From Marinobacterium sp. xm-d-530 (lineage in GTDB: Bacteria; Pseudomonadota; Gammaproteobacteria; Pseudomonadales; Balneatricaceae), in the NCBI GenBank assembly GCA_949499045.1, contig CATEEE010000126.1, positions 1-5,909 on the forward strand: DNA of 5,909 bases, in the 5' to 3' direction. The notes beneath the pieces were generated by a model, which did no database searches, was not told the DNA's origin, and was given only the letters and a program-made list of their open reading frames with translations. Within the stretch, counting starts at the first letter, position 1, and the number at the start of each line of letters is the position of its first letter. Of the stretch, positions 1 to 4,991 are shown piece after piece. The position numbers and the translations under genes were made by a program.

Positions 1-408
<408 letters not shown>

Positions 409-486
409 AAAAGTTCGACAGTCATAAATGACCATCTAAATCTTGCTCAAGAAAAACATTACGCTAAATGAATTCACATATAGGTT

Positions 487-525
487 GCTTGTCTTGTTAA
501 GCTTTTGTGCTCAACCTCAACAAGC
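487..525 (-). other. Leader hairpin between boxA and 16S
   Basis: In the transcript, GCTTGT at the 5' side (520-525) pairs with ACAAGC (487-492). The inner part pairs further (GTTGAGC with GCTTAAC, including a G-U pair) around an A-rich loop. The hairpin lies in the pre-16S leader, downstream of boxA, where rrn leaders fold and are processed. The partner strand for the long RNase III stem that flanks 16S would be beyond the window, so a processing role is an inference. Confidence 0.5.
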
Positions 526-548
526 GCCCACACGCATTACCTGATTAA

Positions 549-561
549 TTGTTAAAGAGCG
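549..561 (-). promoter_or_regulatory. boxA antitermination site of the rrn leader
   Basis: The minus strand reads CGCTCTTTAACAA, matching the gammaproteobacterial rrn boxA (TGCTCTTTAACAA) at all but the first base. In the nascent RNA this element binds NusB/NusE (S10) to assemble the rRNA antitermination complex. It lies about 140 bases before the 16S 5' end and directly after a boxB-like hairpin (563-582), the usual order in rrn leaders. Confidence 0.9.
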
Positions 562-562
562 T

Positions 563-582
563 GCCACCGATCTCTTGGTGGC
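563..582 (-). other. boxB-like hairpin before boxA
   Basis: GCCACC and GGTGGC form a perfect 6-bp GC-rich stem with an 8-base loop (AAGAGATC in the RNA). It ends one base before boxA, the position of boxB in gammaproteobacterial rrn leaders. The structure is read directly. The name rests on its position, since rrn boxB sequence is poorly conserved. Confidence 0.65.
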
Positions 583-583
583 T

Positions 584-604
584 GCTTGAGTACTCGTCTC
601 AAGC
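584..604 (-). other. First leader hairpin after rrn promoter P2
   Basis: GCTTGAG and CTCAAGC form a perfect 7-bp stem with a 7-base loop (ACGAGTA in the RNA). It starts only a few bases after the predicted P2 start and is followed one base later by the boxB-like hairpin. It would be the first structure made on a P2 transcript. No U-run follows, so it is not a terminator. Confidence 0.6.
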
Positions 605-606
605 GA

Positions 607-642
607 GGTGCGTATATTAGTTATCGCTAGCTGGCATGTCAA
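607..642 (-). promoter_or_regulatory. rrn promoter P2 (16S-proximal)
   Basis: The -35 box TTGACA (637-642) is a perfect sigma70 consensus. It is separated by 17 bases from the -10 box TAATAT (614-619). The predicted start is near 607-609, preceded by the GC-containing discriminator ACGCACC typical of stringently controlled stable-RNA promoters. The A/T-rich block directly upstream (643-676) is a strong UP-element candidate. The promoter reads into the two leader hairpins, boxA and 16S. Box matches and spacing are seen in the sequence; the start site is predicted. Confidence 0.85.
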
Positions 643-676
643 CAAGTTTTTAATATTTTTTAAAAATTTAAAAACT
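643..676 (-). promoter_or_regulatory. UP element of rrn P2
   Basis: About 34 bases composed almost only of A and T tracts lie immediately upstream of the P2 -35 box. This is the position and composition bound by the alpha-subunit C-terminal domains of RNA polymerase at rRNA promoters. It fits a very strong core promoter. Confidence 0.7.
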
Positions 677-723
677 GTCTAATGCGTCAGAACTTTCAAT
701 TAATTGCTTAAAAAACAAACAGT

Positions 724-792
724 TAATTCGCACCTCTCGATCACTGATCAACCTGTAACCAGGCATCACCCCGTATTCGAGAGCGCGAATTA
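724..792 (-). repeat. Long inverted repeat overlapping the P1 -10 box; possible hairpin terminator
   Basis: The arms at 724-740 and 777-792 are inverted copies. In minus-strand RNA, UAAUUCGCGCUCUCGA pairs with UCGAGAGGUGCGAAUUA over 16 pairs, including one G-U pair, with one bulged G. The 36-base loop holds a small hairpin (CCTG-GTTA-CAGG). A T-rich stretch follows in the transcription direction (710-719: TTT, G, TTTTTT). The upstream arm contains part of the P1 -10 box (789-794) and the predicted P1 start. RNA entering from the Yip1-domain gene would make the whole stem, whereas RNA started at P1 would keep only about 7 pairs (CTCTCGA with TCGAGAG). Terminator function is an inference; the large loop and the 4 bases between stem and U-tract make it atypical. 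Confidence 0.6.
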
Positions 793-816
793 TACTTAGG
801 TTGTAAAGGGCGTCAA
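782..816 (-). promoter_or_regulatory. rrn promoter P1 (16S-distal)
   Basis: The -35 box TTGACG (811-816) and the perfect -10 box TATAAT (789-794) are separated by 16 bases, the spacing found at E. coli rrn P1 promoters. The discriminator TCGCGC is GC-rich, as expected for control by ppGpp/DksA. The predicted start is near 782. An A/T-rich block (818-840) upstream could be a UP element and runs over the stop codon of the Yip1-domain gene. The -35 box sits in the loop of a small inverted repeat (AAGGG-TTGACG-CCCTT). With P2 it forms the usual tandem rrn arrangement, about 175 bases apart. Confidence 0.82.
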
Positions 817-834
817 CCCTTCAAAGTAAAATAA

Positions 835-1437
835 TTAACTTAATATTGTGAGTGGTACGACTGTACTCCATAGAATAACGCTCGCAGCCATCACTGTAAC
901 CAATGCTACAAGGCCGACTGTCAATATCGATGTTGAGAACATAAATGCTCTCTCCTCTTCAATATGCATTATGACAGGCACCCCGGTGTAGAGTAGATAA
1001 ACACTGAAGGTTACTGCCAGCATCCCTACGCTTACGCAGAGCCAAAGCATTGGATATAATCCGATGAGACCCGCAAACAACATCGGAGTTGCTGTGTATA
1101 GGGCTAGTCTTGCACACTCATCAATGCCCGCATTGGCGCCGTATGTTTTCTCCATCCACCTGATGCTGTAGGTGAGCCCGGCAATGACCAACAATATAGC
1201 TATATAAAAAGCAACCGCAGCTCCGAAAGCGGATTCACTTGCCAAGAGGTGAAATTCACCATAGGAGACGCTCCATCCGACCTGGGTGGTTCCTATGAAT
1301 AACGATACAGGTGGGATGAGTGCTAGCAGCACTAACTGAATAACGACATTGTTTAGTGTTAGTGAAGAGTCTTTGTCAATTGACTTCCACTCTTTGATTG
1401 GGTGATAGAACACACCCGAAAGATGTTGCAGAATCAT
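835..1437 (-). CDS. Yip1-domain integral membrane protein
   Basis: This 200-residue, very hydrophobic protein has about five membrane segments (near 31-49, 70-92, 112-130, 132-150 and 168-195). The short N-terminal region (LSGVFYHPIKEWKSI) and the first segment ending in IGTTQVGW are characteristic of the bacterial Yip1/YohC-like inner-membrane family. The family's role is poorly known, so no reaction is claimed. The ATG start is supported by an excellent ribosome binding site, AAAGGAG (1444-1450), 6 bases before it. It lies 84 bases after msrQ with no clear terminator or promoter between, so it may be co-transcribed with msrPQ. Its stop codon is only 18 bases from the P1 -35 box of the rrn operon. 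A small 5' hairpin (1450-1466) ends next to the binding site. Family assignment is fairly sure; function is unknown. Confidence 0.85.
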   Translation of the reverse strand: MILQHLSGVFYHPIKEWKSIDKDSSLTLNNVVIQLVLLALIPPVSLFIGTTQVGWSVSYGEFHLLASESAFGAAVAFYIAILLVIAGLTYSIRWMEKTYGANAGIDECARLALYTATPMLFAGLIGLYPMLWLCVSVGMLAVTFSVYLLYTGVPVIMHIEEERAFMFSTSILTVGLVALVTVMAASVILWSTVVPLTILS

Positions 1438-1449
1438 TTTACACTCCTT

Positions 1450-1466
1450 TCAAAGCAGAACTTTGA
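1450..1466 (-). other. Small hairpin next to the Yip1-gene ribosome binding site
   Basis: TCAAAG and CTTTGA form a perfect 6-bp stem with a 5-base loop. Its last base overlaps the first base of the AAAGGAG ribosome binding site. In RNA it could modestly affect translation. It is short and AT-rich, so it may also be chance. Confidence 0.3.
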
Positions 1467-1521
1467 GTTTGTTTTTATTGATTCATCACTTTCAATATAG
1501 GTTACGCCTGGGATTTATGTG

Positions 1522-2133
1522 TTAGTTCACTCTCTTTTTTAGGTTTTCTTTTCTAAACAATCGCTCTATTAACAGTAGTGATATTAAAAATGCATAGACT
1601 ACCGCTTCAAGAATGCTAGCTCTTATGAGCAGCACCAAATGCATCAATACTAGAAGCGAAGCTGGGTAAATCAATTTGTGAAGCGTTGACCAACGTCGTC
1701 CCAATTTTTTCTGCCACCCTTTAGTGGAGGTTATGCCTAAAGGGATAAGTAACAAAAGCCCAACCATACCCAACATAATATAGGGCCTATCCGTTAACTC
1801 TCTTATAAGCAGGTCAACTCGCCACCCCAGAATGAAGGTGGATACAGCTAATAGATGCAGCAGAGCGTAAAAGAGTGCAAACAGCCCAACCATTCGTCGA
1901 TGCTGCATCAAAACCCTGACATTTAATCGGCGACTAAACGTTGACGCACAGAGCGTAAGGATCAAAAACCGAATTGCCCACTGACCCAACTCATCGACTA
2001 GTGCTTTTGCAGGATCAGCACCCAATTGATTGGTATATGCCAAAAAGACCAGCCAAATTAATGGTGCAGCCATCGATGTAAAAAGAACGACCCAAACCAG
2101 TCGTCTAGCCACGTCTCTATTTGTTAGTACCAT
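1522..2133 (-). CDS. msrQ: Protein-methionine-sulfoxide reductase heme-binding subunit MsrQ
   Basis: MsrQ (formerly YedZ) is the inner-membrane b-type heme protein that passes electrons from the quinone pool or a cytoplasmic flavin reductase to periplasmic MsrP. The 203 residues match the usual family length, with about six membrane segments in a ferric-reductase-like fold. Family landmarks are HRRMVGLFALFYALLH (78-93), RPYIMLG (116-122) and TSTKGWQKKLGRRWSTLHKLIY (136-156, given as a range of key residues W140, G145, W148, H152). H93, H152 and H165 are the expected heme-ligand histidines, close to H91, H151 and H164 of the E. coli protein. The ATG lies inside the last codons of msrP, a 10-base overlap that indicates translational coupling. 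A purine-rich GGGATGG upstream can serve as the binding site. The assignment is secure. Confidence 0.96.
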   Translation of the reverse strand: MVLTNRDVARRLVWVVLFTSMAAPLIWLVFLAYTNQLGADPAKALVDELGQWAIRFLILTLCASTFSRRLNVRVLMQHRRMVGLFALFYALLHLLAVSTFILGWRVDLLIRELTDRPYIMLGMVGLLLLIPLGITSTKGWQKKLGRRWSTLHKLIYPASLLVLMHLVLLIRASILEAVVYAFLISLLLIERLFRKENLKKRVN

Positions 2134-3116
2134 TTAGAGAGATCCATCCCGGCATATAGAGGTGCTACCTCTTCATAGCCGTTAAACATCTGGGTCTCTA
2201 TTATCCTAGGATTAAACAGTGAGGACGGCAGCCTTCTCTCTGTCGCTTGCGACCATCTAGGGTGATCTACATTTGGATTAACGTTGGCATAAAACCCATA
2301 TTCCTGAGAGGCCGTTAAGCGCCAAGTATTTTGCGGCATGCTCTCTCGGAATCGAATCTGCACAATAGACTTAATACTTTTAAATCCATATTTCCATGGT
2401 ACTACCAATCTCAGTGGCGCACCGTTCTGTGGAGGCATAGCTTGCCCATAAACACCGACAGCTAACATGGTCAGTGGATGCATCGCCTCATCCATTCTCA
2501 ACCCTTCTCTATACGGCCAATCGATGGTACTGAACAACGAGCGCTGACCCGGCATCTGTTCTGGGTCTTCAAGAGTGACAAACTCAACGTACTTAGCGTT
2601 TGAGGTCGGGTTCAACAGCTTAATCAATGAAGCCAGAGAGAAACCCAACCAAGGAATGACCATAGACCACGCCTCGACGCATCTAAAGCGGTAGATTCTC
2701 TCTTCAATATCCACTTTAGCGAGGAGGTCTTCCAAATTATATATACCTGGACGTTCTACCTCACCCAGTATCTCAACTTGCCATGGATCTGTGTTAAAAC
2801 CCTGCGCACGCTCATACGGATCCTCTTTATTGAGGCCGAATTCATAGAAGTTATTGTAGGTAATAACCGAGTCGTATGGCGTTAGCTCCTCATCAACACT
2901 CCAAGTTGTCTTTGCAGAATCGAGCTTAGGTCTTAACCAATCAGGACCGGGGTAGAGAGGCAGATCGGTACCTTTTGGTTGCGTCAATGCATAAGCTGGT
3001 AGTGACGCTGCACCTGCAACCAAGCCCAACCCTTTTAATAGAGACCTCCTAGATAGATAGACCGATTCAGGTGTGATTTCACTACTTAGAATATTTGAAG
3101 GCTTGCCGATCAACAT
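2124..3116 (-). CDS. msrP: Protein-methionine-sulfoxide reductase catalytic subunit MsrP
   Basis: MsrP (formerly YedY) is the periplasmic molybdopterin enzyme that reduces methionine sulfoxide in oxidised envelope proteins, with electrons from MsrQ. With the start chosen here the protein has 330 residues. A Tat signal carries the twin arginines in SRRSLLKGLG (R23, R24), a hydrophobic stretch and a likely cleavage after AYA (residue 43). The molybdenum-ligand cysteine is C146 in RFRCVEAWSMV, the same number as in the E. coli precursor. Other strong matches are YNNFYEFG (87-94), DEAMHPLT (209-216), PPQNGAPLRLVVPWKYGFK (228-246) and the segment around DHPRWSQATE (284-293). A TTG two codons upstream could extend the frame, but it directly abuts the AGGAGA ribosome binding site, whereas the ATG at 3116 has a 6-base spacing. 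It follows the pssA terminator, so it should have its own promoter. Confidence 0.97.
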   Translation of the reverse strand: MLIGKPSNILSSEITPESVYLSRRSLLKGLGLVAGAASLPAYALTQPKGTDLPLYPGPDWLRPKLDSAKTTWSVDEELTPYDSVITYNNFYEFGLNKEDPYERAQGFNTDPWQVEILGEVERPGIYNLEDLLAKVDIEERIYRFRCVEAWSMVIPWLGFSLASLIKLLNPTSNAKYVEFVTLEDPEQMPGQRSLFSTIDWPYREGLRMDEAMHPLTMLAVGVYGQAMPPQNGAPLRLVVPWKYGFKSIKSIVQIRFRESMPQNTWRLTASQEYGFYANVNPNVDHPRWSQATERRLPSSLFNPRIIETQMFNGYEEVAPLYAGMDLSKWY

Positions 3117-3122
3117 AATCAA

Positions 3123-3128
3123 TCTCCT
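3123..3128 (-). promoter_or_regulatory. Ribosome binding site that sets the msrP start
   Basis: The minus strand reads AGGAGA followed by TTGATT and then ATG, a 6-base spacing to the ATG at 3116. The in-frame TTG immediately after AGGAGA has no spacing, so it is an unlikely start. Confidence 0.8.
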
Positions 3129-3130
3129 AT

Positions 3131-3148
3131 AGGTATACCTCTATATTA
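3131..3148 (-). promoter_or_regulatory. Candidate msrP promoter -10 box and operator-like palindrome
   Basis: AGGTATACCT (3131-3140) is a perfect 10-base palindrome, and the flanking TATAG and CTATA sequences extend the symmetry imperfectly. Just upstream in transcription is a -10-like TAATAT (3143-3148), but no good -35 box lies 16-18 bases before it. The predicted start would fall inside the palindrome. The position, between terminator and ribosome binding site, suits a regulator site. No known regulator is assigned. Confidence 0.35.
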
Positions 3149-3177
3149 GTCGCTAAGCTGACAAATGCCTTACAAAT

Positions 3178-3204
3178 AAAAAAACCACCCGAAGGTGGCT
3201 TTTA
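3178..3204 (-). terminator. Intrinsic terminator after pssA
   Basis: On the minus strand, GCCACC-TTCG-GGTGG gives a 5-bp GC-rich stem with a stable TTCG tetraloop, followed by seven T residues. It lies about 20 bases after the pssA stop. An A/T run on the other side makes it partly symmetrical, but there is no plus-strand gene to terminate. Confidence 0.92.
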
Positions 3205-3224
3205 AATGTTTGCTAATGATTACT

Positions 3225-3989
3225 TCATTCAACTCGCTTATTTCTGCTTCTGAGCAACCATTGAACAGGTCCCGACACAGTGTAAGCGAGGAAGATAAGC
3301 CATAGGTAAAGATCAGGATCTGTCGCTAGAAAAGCCACAACCAACACAATCACAATCATTTTTACAAAAGTGATCTTACCTTTGAGATTAATCTCTTTAC
3401 CGCTGTTATAGAGGACATTACTCACCATTGAGAGGCCTATCAGTGCAACATAGAGTGCAATTAACCAGGCAAATGGAGCTGGATCTATCCCTTTTTCAGT
3501 CATAAACCATATCAATCCAGCAATGGTAGCTGCTGCCGCTGGGCTAGGTAGCCCCATAAAGTAACGTTTATCCAAAGAGCCCATCTGAGTATTAAATCGC
3601 GCCAAACGCAGCGCAGCACAAGCGCAATAGATAAAGGCGGCCACCCAGCCAAACTTACCCAAGCTCTGCAAGACCCAAGTGAAACTCACTAGTGCCGGAG
3701 CCACACCGAATGAGACCATATCTGATAAGGAATCGTATTCAGCACCAAACTTAGATTGAGTGTTTGTCATTCGTGCCACACGACCATCTAAGCCATCAAA
3801 TATCATTGCCACAAAAATAGCGACCGCAGCGGCAGTGAAATGGCCGTTCATGCCAGAGATGACAGCATAAAAACCTGAGAACAGAGCTCCCGTAGTAAAT
3901 AGGTTTGGTAACAAATAGATACCACGAGGTCGTTTGACAGTTTCTTCGCTGGAAGAGTCGGACGTCTCTTGGTCAATATGATCAGTCAT
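3225..3989 (-). CDS. pssA: CDP-diacylglycerol-serine O-phosphatidyltransferase
   Basis: This enzyme joins serine to CDP-diacylglycerol to form phosphatidylserine, the precursor of phosphatidylethanolamine, in the inner membrane. The 254-residue protein carries the complete CDP-alcohol phosphatidyltransferase motif DG-x2-AR-x8-G-x3-D-x3-D at 68-90 (D68, G69, A72, R73, G82, D86, D90). The class II (Bacillus-type) landmarks PNLFTTGALFSGFYA (28-42) and RLARFN (128-133) are also present. About eight membrane segments are predicted. It is not the phospholipase-D-like serine synthase used by E. coli. The first about 22 residues are acidic and serine-rich and probably cytoplasmic. The ATG is preceded by AAGGG at 7-base spacing. 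It starts 39 bases after pilD and is likely co-transcribed with it; a strong terminator follows. Confidence 0.95.
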   Translation of the reverse strand: MTDHIDQETSDSSSEETVKRPRGIYLLPNLFTTGALFSGFYAVISGMNGHFTAAAVAIFVAMIFDGLDGRVARMTNTQSKFGAEYDSLSDMVSFGVAPALVSFTWVLQSLGKFGWVAAFIYCACAALRLARFNTQMGSLDKRYFMGLPSPAAAATIAGLIWFMTEKGIDPAPFAWLIALYVALIGLSMVSNVLYNSGKEINLKGKITFVKMIVIVLVVAFLATDPDLYLWLIFLAYTVSGPVQWLLRSRNKRVE

Positions 3990-3990
3990 G

Positions 3991-4004
3991 TTTAAGCCCT
4001 TAAA
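3991..4004 (-). other. Inverted repeat holding the pssA ribosome binding site
   Basis: TTTAAG-GG-CTTAAA is a 6-base inverted repeat centred on the AAGGG ribosome binding site of pssA. The stem is all A-T apart from its inner pair and would be weak in RNA, so any translational effect is speculative. Confidence 0.3.
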
Positions 4005-4028
4005 ATATATGCTGCAAGTCTAACGAAT

Positions 4029-4892
4029 CTATAGAACAAGCGACAGGTACCATTGATTAATTTGATCGCCCCAAATCAACATCAGCCATCCAGCCAAAGC
4101 TAAAAAAGGGCCAAAAGGCATAGGTTTGGCTAGATCCTGACGACCTAACAGCGCACCTATGAGTGCATAGATAACACCTGCAACAGAAGATATCAGAATG
4201 ATACCTGGAAGCATGGCATAACCACCCCAAGCCCCAAGAGCAGAGAGCAACTTAAAATCACCGTAGCCCATACCCTCTTTACCAGTTACTAGTTTAAACA
4301 GCCAGAACACCAGCCAAAGAACCAGATAGCCAAGCATCGCACCGATTAAAGCTGAGTCCAACGGCACCCAACCATACATCAGACTGACTAAAAACCCAGC
4401 CCAAAGAAGAGGCAGCGTAATCTGATCTGGCAACAATTGATGATCTGCATCGATAAATATCAGCACAATCAGAGAATAACTGACAAACAGCATGGCCAGC
4501 ATCTGTGGAGTAAATCCATAATAGAGGGCCACTATCAGCCCGACCAAAGCTGTTAATCCTTCAACCAATGGGTAACGTGCCGATATCGGTACATCACACC
4601 CTGAGCAACGCCCTTTTAAAACCAACAGGTACGAGAGGATAGGAATGTTTTCATACCAGCGAATTGCGTGACCGCATTGAGGACAACGCGAGCGTGGCTG
4701 TGATAGGGAGATGAGCTGGCCTTCTGTGCTGTCCTTTTGATCCAAAAATTCTAAGGCTTCACGACGCCAACTATTCATCATCATAACCGGCAGCCGATGG
4801 ATCACAACATTTAGAAAACTGCCGACTAAGAGGGAAAATATAACCACTGCTGGGAGGTAGATCGACTCTAACGCCGATAGATAAGCGCTCAT
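4029..4892 (-). CDS. pilD: Prepilin peptidase / N-methyltransferase (PilD family)
   Basis: This inner-membrane aspartyl protease cleaves the leader of type IV prepilins and type II secretion pseudopilins and methylates the new N-terminal residue. The 287 residues match full-length PilD. The N-terminal segment includes GSFLNVVIHRLP (24-35). A cytoplasmic zinc-binding domain follows, with CxxC pairs C70/C73 and C96/C99 around IRWYENIPILSYL. The protease domain has the aspartates in IDADHQLLPD (D148 the likely catalytic one) and the GxGD motif in GMGYGDFKLL (D212). It ends with PFGPFLALAGW (259-269). AAGG lies 7 bases before the ATG. It is not next to pilB or pilC here, as the upstream gene is an unrelated oxygenase behind a terminator. 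It may serve both type IV pili and type II secretion; that substrate range is inferred. Confidence 0.95.
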   Translation of the reverse strand: MSAYLSALESIYLPAVVIFSLLVGSFLNVVIHRLPVMMMNSWRREALEFLDQKDSTEGQLISLSQPRSRCPQCGHAIRWYENIPILSYLLVLKGRCSGCDVPISARYPLVEGLTALVGLIVALYYGFTPQMLAMLFVSYSLIVLIFIDADHQLLPDQITLPLLWAGFLVSLMYGWVPLDSALIGAMLGYLVLWLVFWLFKLVTGKEGMGYGDFKLLSALGAWGGYAMLPGIILISSVAGVIYALIGALLGRQDLAKPMPFGPFLALAGWLMLIWGDQINQWYLSLVL

Positions 4893-4921
4893 TGCATCGC
4901 CTTATGATTGATCATCCAGTT

Positions 4922-4930
4922 ATCCTAGCA
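4922..4930 (-). promoter_or_regulatory. Candidate extended -10 promoter for pilD-pssA
   Basis: TGCTAGGAT on the minus strand resembles an extended -10 (TGn plus TAGGAT, four of six consensus bases), about 30 bases before the pilD ATG and after the preceding terminator. No convincing -35 box is seen. A promoter is expected in this 99-base gap, but this particular placement is tentative. Confidence 0.25.
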
Positions 4931-4960
4931 TGCAAAGAATTTTCGACATATTTTTGCGCT

Positions 4961-4987
4961 AAAAAAAACCCGAGCAGCGCCGGGTTT
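4961..4987 (-). terminator. Intrinsic terminator after the oxygenase gene
   Basis: On the minus strand, AAACCCG and CGGGTTT form a 7-bp stem with an 8-base loop (GCGCTGCT), followed by five further T residues (eight in all including the stem end). It begins 4 bases after the oxygenase stop and separates that operon from pilD-pssA. Confidence 0.93.
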
Positions 4988-4991
4988 ACAA

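Noticed and set aside
697..706. CAATTAATTG palindrome between the rrn promoters
   Set aside because: A short A/T palindrome in a very AT-rich region is likely by chance and has no positional support.
724..792. Possible tRNA or small structured RNA gene in the P1 leader
   Set aside because: The 7-bp outer stem suggested an acceptor stem, but the span is too short for a tRNA and no anticodon arm or T-loop motif is present.
1450..1476. Hairpin followed by a T-rich tract on the plus strand, like a terminator
   Set aside because: No plus-strand gene exists to be terminated, the stem is only 6 AT-rich pairs and the T tract is interrupted. In the minus direction no U-run follows.
3157..3176. TGACAAATGCCTTACAAAT resembling an HprR/CusR-type half-site near msrP
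   Set aside because: It lacks the inverted TGACA/TGTCA symmetry of that box, and one half-site alone is not evidence.
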